Below, in pieces: positions 33,740-38,535 of a stretch of 38,535 bases of DNA. How positions within the stretch are numbered: the stretch's first letter is position 1; every line of letters starts with the position of its first letter. The position numbers and the translations under genes were made by a program. Below the pieces are notes generated by a model. It was not told the origin of the DNA. It did no database searches and worked only from the letters and a program-made list of their open reading frames with translations. Source of the stretch: JAYRGC01 sp041908065 (GTDB lineage: Bacteria; Pseudomonadota; Alphaproteobacteria; UBA9219); the NCBI GenBank assembly GCA_041908065.1, contig JAYRGC010000022.1, positions 1-38,535 on the forward strand, in the 5' to 3' direction.

Positions 33740-33863
33740 AGCGCGTTCATAAGACCTTTTGCATAATTGCCATCACGCAACGTTACAGACAAATGATGTC
33801 ATTTGCGAGCCGCCTACGTCGATACCCATAATGGCTGAAGCCGGTGGTCTTGTGTCTCTATAG
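33740..33863. other. Short convergent gap with a repeat remnant
   Basis: 124 bases between the convergent pyrG and HAD genes. ATTTGCGAGCCGCC (about 33801-33814) resembles a decayed piece of the composite repeat. No terminator is clear. Confidence 0.4.
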
Positions 33864-34532
33864 TCATATTGATGTTGCCAGCTCAGTCAGTGACGCAATA
33901 ATGGGGGGCATCTGCAATTGATGATCATGATCTCCCCTCCTGTTGAGCCAGATTCCACGAAGCCCCGCGTTCCTTGCCCCCTCAACGTCAAGATCATAGC
34001 GATCTCCAATATAAATTGTATCTTCCGGGATAACTCCAGCCAGTTCACAGGCGTGCAGAAAAATTTCCTTGTCTGGCTTGGCGTGGCCGCATTCATCAGA
34101 AATCAAGATGCAGTCGAACCAATCGGTGATGCCAGTCTTTTCAAGTTTGCTACGCTGAAAAGTTCCATCCCCATTCGTAATAAGGCCTAAGCCATGGTCT
34201 GAAAGCCGCTCGAGGCAAGGCATGACGTCATCGAAAAGAAGCCAATGAGATTCCAGACTATCCAGATAGTGCGAAAACATGTCATCAGCAACAGCATCAC
34301 TTAATGTTGGGCATATAACATCGCGCAACCGCGCCCGTCGCTGCTCCTGAAATGAAATCTCTTTAGCGAGGTAACGCAAATATTGCCGTTCTTGCGCTGC
34401 ATCCCAAGATACAAGGAATTCCTGTAAGGACATCGTTACGTCGATTTCATTGTAAAGATTAGCAACTGCATTTCTCGTAGCTGACTGTGTATCCAAAAGG
34501 GTATCATCAAGATCGAAAAATATCATCTGCAT
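33864..34532 (-). CDS. HAD-superfamily hydrolase, subfamily IA
   Basis: A 222-aa phosphatase-like protein. Motif I is FFDLDDTLLDT (about residues 5-15), motif II is LGLITNGDGT, Lys lies in GHAKPDKEIF and motif III is YIGDRYDLDVEGA. A helical cap (about 20-85) fits the YjjG/GPH-like group; substrate unknown. ATG 34532 is preferred (GGAG 4 bases upstream); TTG at 34547 would add 5 residues. The start lies within the end of a small upstream ORF, suggesting coupling. It is more AT-rich than the surrounding backbone, so it may be a recent acquisition. Confidence 0.85.
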   Translation of the reverse strand: MQMIFFDLDDTLLDTQSATRNAVANLYNEIDVTMSLQEFLVSWDAAQERQYLRYLAKEISFQEQRRARLRDVICPTLSDAVADDMFSHYLDSLESHWLLFDDVMPCLERLSDHGLGLITNGDGTFQRSKLEKTGITDWFDCILISDECGHAKPDKEIFLHACELAGVIPEDTIYIGDRYDLDVEGARNAGLRGIWLNRRGDHDHQLQMPPIIASLTELATSI

Positions 34533-34762
34533 TGACTCCACTGGCAAGACAGGGGCTTGTTCATATGATCCACTTGTCGTGGATTGAGGCCAAGATCGGT
34601 GAAAGTATCAGGATGTACAGGACGAATGTCATTTGAAGAAAAAGCATAATATGGGATCATAAATGGTTTGTAGCGATACTGCTCTGACACTTCATTAATA
34701 TGACAGAATGGGCTGTAGCCCGTTATGTTTATGTATTCTTTTTCAATGCCATAAGTGGCCAT
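34523..34762 (-). CDS. Small ORF coupled to the HAD gene, 79 aa
   Basis: Starts MATYGIEKEYINITGYSPFC and continues FMIPYYAFSSNDIRPVHPDT. Amino-acid composition looks like a real protein rather than a chance frame, and the stop overlaps the HAD start by 10 bases. AGG lies about 7 bases upstream. No family is recognised. It could be the 3' fragment of a longer lost gene whose 5' part is missing, since the AT-rich DNA upstream has no continuation. Confidence 0.45.
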   Translation of the reverse strand: MATYGIEKEYINITGYSPFCHINEVSEQYRYKPFMIPYYAFSSNDIRPVHPDTFTDLGLNPRQVDHMNKPLSCQWSQCR

Positions 34763-35002
34763 AACAACCTAAAACAACAAAAGTACGACTTGAACTTTTC
34801 CATGCTTTTGTCGCCCTCTGCGGTCTGTTTTGATCGCGGAGGCCACCATGTACGCCAGCCAATAGCTGGACTTGATAATGTAGTCGGTCTCTCACGCTTT
34901 TTGAAAAAAAATGGGCTTTTTTCCTCTTTCAAGACTGCCCGCAACAAAACCAACCACATGGGCAACACAACCAACTGGATCTATTCGATTAACGTTGGGA
35001 CG
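34763..35002. other. AT-rich gap, no gene seen
   Basis: 240 bases of AT-rich DNA with a C-poor, T/A-tract-rich stretch near 34898-34930 (GAAAAAA, then TTTTTTTTC, on the minus strand) which might fold weakly behind the carbonic-anhydrase-like gene. No coding region or clear repeat is visible. Confidence 0.4.
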
Positions 35003-35971
35003 CTAGTGAGACAAACCATTGCTTTTGCCGTTTACGCGGCTTGGCTGATAATCTGTCAGCCTGATTGCCTGTTCCCAATCTGGATTAGCCGCGCGTTCCG
35101 ATATCGGCAGGAACAGATGCGGGTTGGCACCGCCTATTCCAAAGTGCACGCAATAAACCGGCACGTCGCTTTTCCATTCTTTGAGCTTTTCCTCAACCAA
35201 CTTGCGGCCATGCAGAAGGTTGGCTATTTCCAACGCGTCTTGCAATTTGGAAATATCGCTCGCGTTTTCATCGTTACCACCAACCCTGACTATTTTGTTT
35301 CTATAACTATCGACGCCATTCTGATAGACCAAATCCCTCAGGAATCCATCGGCATAGTATATGCCGTTTAACAATCGTTGGGGTTGGCAAGGATCGCAAC
35401 CGCACGAAGGTTCGCTGCTCACCACTTTTATATAACCGCAATCGCCGTGACTGCTTAGGATTACAGCCTCAACAGATTTAGCGGGATTAACGGCAAGGGC
35501 GAGCCATCTTTCCGCATTATCGGAAAGTTCATGTGGATTCCCTATCTTGTGAACAACCGCGCCCACGTTTTTCTCAAGAAGAAGGACTCCCGATCCTACC
35601 GCTAATCTGCTGTCTATTTGAACTCTGGAGTCCACGCATCCGTTTACCGCCCAGCGAGGTTTTTGGCCGTCTTTATGACAAGATGGGAATACACCCAGCC
35701 TTTCATACTCGCGCATAGTGAAGTATGCCGCAGCAGTTGCGCCATAAGCGGCTCTGTTGAAAATAGTCCACAATTTTGCGGCGCGCGCCAACCCTGTTCT
35801 GCCCGAGTTATGGAAACGCACCATACGTTCGCGCCCCATGAACTCGTTGCTGACCCCCCTTGCGCCTATCATAAGCTGAACGGCTATATCTTGCGTAACC
35901 TTGTCTTGCGGGAGAAAAGCAAGCTTCTTTCTATCTATTCCAAACCACCAATCGGTCAGCAAAGATCTCAT
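35003..35971 (-). CDS. Beta-carbonic-anhydrase-like zinc protein
   Basis: A 322-aa protein with the beta-carbonic-anhydrase zinc motif. GCVDSRV (Cys112, Asp114, Arg116) and SSHGDCGY (His175, Cys178) match the C-x-D-S-R and H-x2-C ligand and dyad pattern, at a spacing like that of true beta enzymes. Between them LLEKNVGAVVHKIGN parallels the usual R-N-x-A-N segment. Unusual are the 110-residue N-terminal part, the extra Cys cluster CGCDPC (190-195), and a C-terminal domain with VYCVHFGIGGANPHLFLP. CO2 hydration is possible; a carbonic-anhydrase-derived enzyme with another substrate is equally so. ATG 35971 has AGGTG about 6 bases upstream. Confidence 0.7.
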   Translation of the reverse strand: MRSLLTDWWFGIDRKKLAFLPQDKVTQDIAVQLMIGARGVSNEFMGRERMVRFHNSGRTGLARAAKLWTIFNRAAYGATAAAYFTMREYERLGVFPSCHKDGQKPRWAVNGCVDSRVQIDSRLAVGSGVLLLEKNVGAVVHKIGNPHELSDNAERWLALAVNPAKSVEAVILSSHGDCGYIKVVSSEPSCGCDPCQPQRLLNGIYYADGFLRDLVYQNGVDSYRNKIVRVGGNDENASDISKLQDALEIANLLHGRKLVEEKLKEWKSDVPVYCVHFGIGGANPHLFLPISERAANPDWEQAIRLTDYQPSRVNGKSNGLSH

Positions 35972-36088
35972 GTTTCACCTGCAAAATATCATGCGGCGAC
36001 ATTACGTCGTTAAATCAACCGGTTCCTGCGAAAAACGCGCATTTCCAGCGGCGGCCGGATGGCTTAATAAGCCCGCCCCGCCGACAGG

Positions 36089-37507
36089 TCAAGAGGGCTT
36101 TCCCACCATATCCTCCGGCCTGACTAGGCGGTCGAAGTCTTCGGGTGAAAGCAGGCCGAGTTCCTCCGCCGCCTGTTTTAACGTCTTGTTCTCGGCATGG
36201 GCTTTTTTGGCGATTTTAGCGGCGTTGTCATAGCCAACATGGGGGTTAAGCGCAGTCACCAGCATCAGCGACGACCCCACCAGTTGCCGGATGCGATCCA
36301 GATTGGGCTTGATGCCGACCACGCAATTGTCGGTGAAGCTACGCGCCGCGTCGGCCAAAAGGCCTATCGATTGCATGACGTTGTGGATTATCACCGGTTT
36401 GAAGACGTTAAGCTCGAAGTGGCCGTTGGATCCCGCCACCGTCACCGCCACATGGTTGCCCATGACCTGCGCCGCCACCATCGTCATCGCCTCGGCCTGC
36501 GTGGGGTTGACCTTGCCGGGCATTATCGACGACCCGGGCTCGTTTTCAGGCAGGCTTATTTCGCCGATGCCGCAACGCGGACCGGATCCCAGCAACCGCA
36601 TATCGTTGGCGATCTTCATGAAACTGACGGCTATGGTGTTCAGCGCACCCGAAGCCTCGACCATCGCGTCGTGGCTGGCCAACGCCTCGAACTTGTTGGC
36701 GGCGGAAAGGAAAGGCTTGCCGGTGATTTCCGCCACCTGCGCGGCGAACTCAGCGGCGAAATTCGGGGCGGCGTTAAGCCCCGTCCCCACCGCCGTGCCG
36801 CCTTGAGCTAACGGATAAAGCCTTTTCATCGAATCGCGGGCGCGAGAAATGGACAACTCCAGCTGCGCGGCATAGCCGGAAAACTCCTGCCCCAAGGTCA
36901 AGGGAACGGCGTCTTGCAGGTGGGTTCGTCCGATTTTGACTATTTCCTTGAACTCCGCCGCTTTTTTATGCACTGCGGCGAAGAAATGCTGGAGCGCGGG
37001 GATCAAATCGTCGGAAATCTGGGTGACGGCGGCGATGTGCATAGCGGTGGGAAAGCTGTCGTTGGAGCTTTGCCCCATGTTGACGTGATCGTTGGGATGA
37101 ACCGGCTTTTTGCTGCCTTTGACGCCGCCCATTATCTCGATAGCGCGGTTGGAGATAACCTCGTTCACGTTCATGTTAGTCTGGGTTCCGGAGCCGGTTT
37201 GCCATACCACCAACGGAAATTCGTCGTCCATCCGTCCGGAGATTATCTCGTTTGCCGCCGCAACTATGGCTTCGCCGATTTTGCGATCCAAGGCTCCCGA
37301 TTTCATGTTCGCCAAGGCGGCGGCCTTTTTCAGCACTCCGAAGGCGCGAATAAGGTGGACGGGCATGCGCTGTCCGCCGATGCGGAAGTTCTGGATGCTG
37401 CGCTGGGTCTGCGCCCCCCAATAGCGAGCAGAGGAAACTTCGATAGGACCGAACGAATCCGTTTCTATGCGAACTCCGGCGTTGCCGGACGCTGCTGTTT
37501 GCGACAT
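36089..37507 (-). CDS. fumC: Fumarate hydratase, class II
   Basis: A 472-aa class II fumarase interconverting fumarate and malate in the TCA cycle; homotetramer, no iron-sulphur cluster. The signature GSSIMPGKVNPTQ is the mobile S-loop with the catalytic Ser; SSNDSFPTAMH and IGRTHLQDAVPLTLGQEF are the other conserved blocks. Class I type 4Fe-4S enzymes are excluded. The start ATG 37507 has AAGGAG about 9 bases upstream. Confidence 0.97.
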   Translation of the reverse strand: MSQTAASGNAGVRIETDSFGPIEVSSARYWGAQTQRSIQNFRIGGQRMPVHLIRAFGVLKKAAALANMKSGALDRKIGEAIVAAANEIISGRMDDEFPLVVWQTGSGTQTNMNVNEVISNRAIEIMGGVKGSKKPVHPNDHVNMGQSSNDSFPTAMHIAAVTQISDDLIPALQHFFAAVHKKAAEFKEIVKIGRTHLQDAVPLTLGQEFSGYAAQLELSISRARDSMKRLYPLAQGGTAVGTGLNAAPNFAAEFAAQVAEITGKPFLSAANKFEALASHDAMVEASGALNTIAVSFMKIANDMRLLGSGPRCGIGEISLPENEPGSSIMPGKVNPTQAEAMTMVAAQVMGNHVAVTVAGSNGHFELNVFKPVIIHNVMQSIGLLADAARSFTDNCVVGIKPNLDRIRQLVGSSLMLVTALNPHVGYDNAAKIAKKAHAENKTLKQAAEELGLLSPEDFDRLVRPEDMVGKPS

Positions 37508-37656
37508 GTGACGCGCTCCTTACATTCGGTTCGTTATAGAATGCGGCGATGCTAACCCATACTTAAGGTTTTTTCATCATCATCTTTTTGCCACTTTGTG
37601 GGAATACCTTCACTCCCAAGATCGCTAGTCTATCGGCACGAAAGCGATAATGAAAA

Positions 37657-38262
37657 ATGCGCTTACCCAATCGCCTCTCATACCCGCAAGAAAAACCGAC
37701 GACGCCCAGTCGACGGCGCGGACGATGGTTGGGCGGGATTTGGGCAGCCCTGTTCGCAATCGCGTTTATCGCCGGTTCCGCCTCCCTGCGCGCCGAGAAC
37801 GCCTCCCAAGGTTCGGAAAAGATTTCCGGATACGCCATGGTGCTTTCTCCATCTACCCTTTCCATGAACGGCAAACAGATAGAACTGTGGGGCATGATGG
37901 CCTTGGCCGATGATCAACAATGCCTGAAAGACGACCGCCCTTGGCAGTGCGGAGAGCAGGCCGAGATGGCCCTAAAACATCTTGCCGAAGGACTGCCGCT
38001 GACCTGCGCCGTCATGGGTGTGGCTGAAAACGGCTCCATCTTGGGGCAATGCTCGGAAAGCGGCGGGGGAAAACCGCACGATCTGGCTCGACATCTGATC
38101 CGGCACGGATGGGCATTAAGCGCGATCGGAGAATCCGGAAAGTCGTATGTTCAGGACGAGGCCGACGCCAAACGCAAACGGCGCGGAATATGGTCGGGGA
38201 AATTCCAATCGACAAAGAATTGGAAAGAAGGCGTTCAGGAATATATGAACGACGAGGAGTGA
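37657..38262 (+). CDS. Exported nuclease-fold (SNase-like) protein, catalytic residues lost
   Basis: A 201-aa protein with an Arg-rich N-terminus and a membrane/signal segment (WLGGIWAALFAIAFIAGSAS, about residues 24-43). The rest follows the staphylococcal-nuclease-like pattern of alphaproteobacterial thermonuclease-family proteins: GYAMVLSPSTLSMNGKQIEL, then QCGEQAEMALKHL, HDLARHLIRHGWALS and RRGIWSGKFQS. The catalytic triplet is gone: the Arg is Glu in IELWGM, the D-A-P-E block reads MALA, and the second Arg is Ser in NGSILGQC. A binding or structural role outside the cytoplasm is more likely than nuclease activity. Confidence 0.7.
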   Translation: MRLPNRLSYPQEKPTTPSRRRGRWLGGIWAALFAIAFIAGSASLRAENASQGSEKISGYAMVLSPSTLSMNGKQIELWGMMALADDQQCLKDDRPWQCGEQAEMALKHLAEGLPLTCAVMGVAENGSILGQCSESGGGKPHDLARHLIRHGWALSAIGESGKSYVQDEADAKRKRRGIWSGKFQSTKNWKEGVQEYMNDEE

Positions 38263-38267
38263 ACCGA

Positions 38268-38535
38268 TCTTACGCAAAACGGGTGGGTAATTTTGCATCA
38301 AAACGCAACACCAAGCGCCGTCAATTGCGAAATTACAGCCAAAGGATGGCGGCTCGCAGACAGCCTTTGGCTGTAACTTCGCAATTGACGGCCTTTGGCC
38401 GTAGACTTCGCATAACGGTGCTTGCTGGAAGGCAGTATCCACCCGTTTTTGGTGGGAAAAAGAGCCGTCATTGCGAGCCGCCCCTTGGCGGCGAAGCAAT
38501 CCAGCCTTGTTGTGCAACGGCACTGGATTGCTTCG
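38268..38535. repeat. Composite repeats at the right window edge
   Basis: The first element starts with TCTTACGCAAAA (38268-38279), carries AAGCGCCGTCA, a self-complementary CCTTTGGCTGTAA region, and ends near 38452 with TATCCACCCGTTTTTGG; the last bases lost the GCGTAAGA end seen at 4298. A second unit begins with GTCATTGCGAGCCG and continues with the GGCGAAGCAATCCAG and CTGGATTGCTTCG arms, cut by the window edge. No gene is present. Confidence 0.7.

Noticed and set aside
34729..34974. 81-aa minus-strand frame in the AT-rich gap
   Set aside because: It has an odd composition (poly-Phe/Lys and Trp clusters) and lacks a ribosome site; it overlaps the better small ORF at 34523-34762.

Overview
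The window comes from an alphaproteobacterial chromosome. The evidence is the hfq-hflX pair, an F0 ATP synthase operon in the order atpI-atpB-atpE-atpF'-atpF with the duplicated b/b' stalk and no F1 genes attached, an initiator tRNA gene with encoded CCA, and class II fumarase. The backbone is GC-rich by eye (high fifties percent), and its intergenic gaps are full of nested palindromic repeats. I cannot name the genus.

Layout. 1-11,095 is backbone: hfq, hflX, a repeat-filled gap, rsmD and rluB (minus strand, overlapping), tadA (divergent), the F0 operon running on into an ExoD-like membrane protein and a TPR membrane protein, then a 144-bp hairpin-forming element, tyrS and an exported coiled-coil protein (both minus). 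11,409-12,368 is a pseudouridine synthase. 12,662-31,835 is a roughly 19-kb integrated island bounded by 47-bp direct repeats of the 3' part of tRNA-fMet; the complete tRNA lies at its right edge (31,789-31,865, minus). 32,108-38,535 is backbone again: pyrG, a HAD hydrolase with a small coupled ORF, a divergent beta-carbonic-anhydrase-like protein, fumC, a degenerate nuclease-fold exported protein, and another repeat cluster.

The island is modular. Its left end carries a P4-type integrase translationally coupled to a zeta-type P-loop kinase toxin, whose last codons are interrupted by a complete ISL3-family insertion sequence (8-bp target duplication). The putative 58-aa partner lies beyond the IS. 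Next come a 5'-nucleotidase flanked by exact 16-bp repeats, then two overlapping genes of unknown function (437 aa, and a 325-aa zinc-ribbon protein). The centre is a replication/transfer-like block: an intergenic region with iterated motifs, an AlpA-like regulator, a CHC2-like mini-protein, a Toprim/DUF927 primase-helicase and three accessory genes. The right end is a four-gene, tightly packed defence-like operon: Fic protein, 1,592-aa single-chain restriction-modification-helicase enzyme of type ISP architecture, Pif1-like helicase and GIY-YIG nuclease.

Two candidates stand out as possibly undescribed systems: the nucleotidase/437-aa/zinc-ribbon cluster, and the Fic/type ISP/Pif1/GIY-YIG operon. 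Function assignments rest on motifs read by eye; no database search was run.
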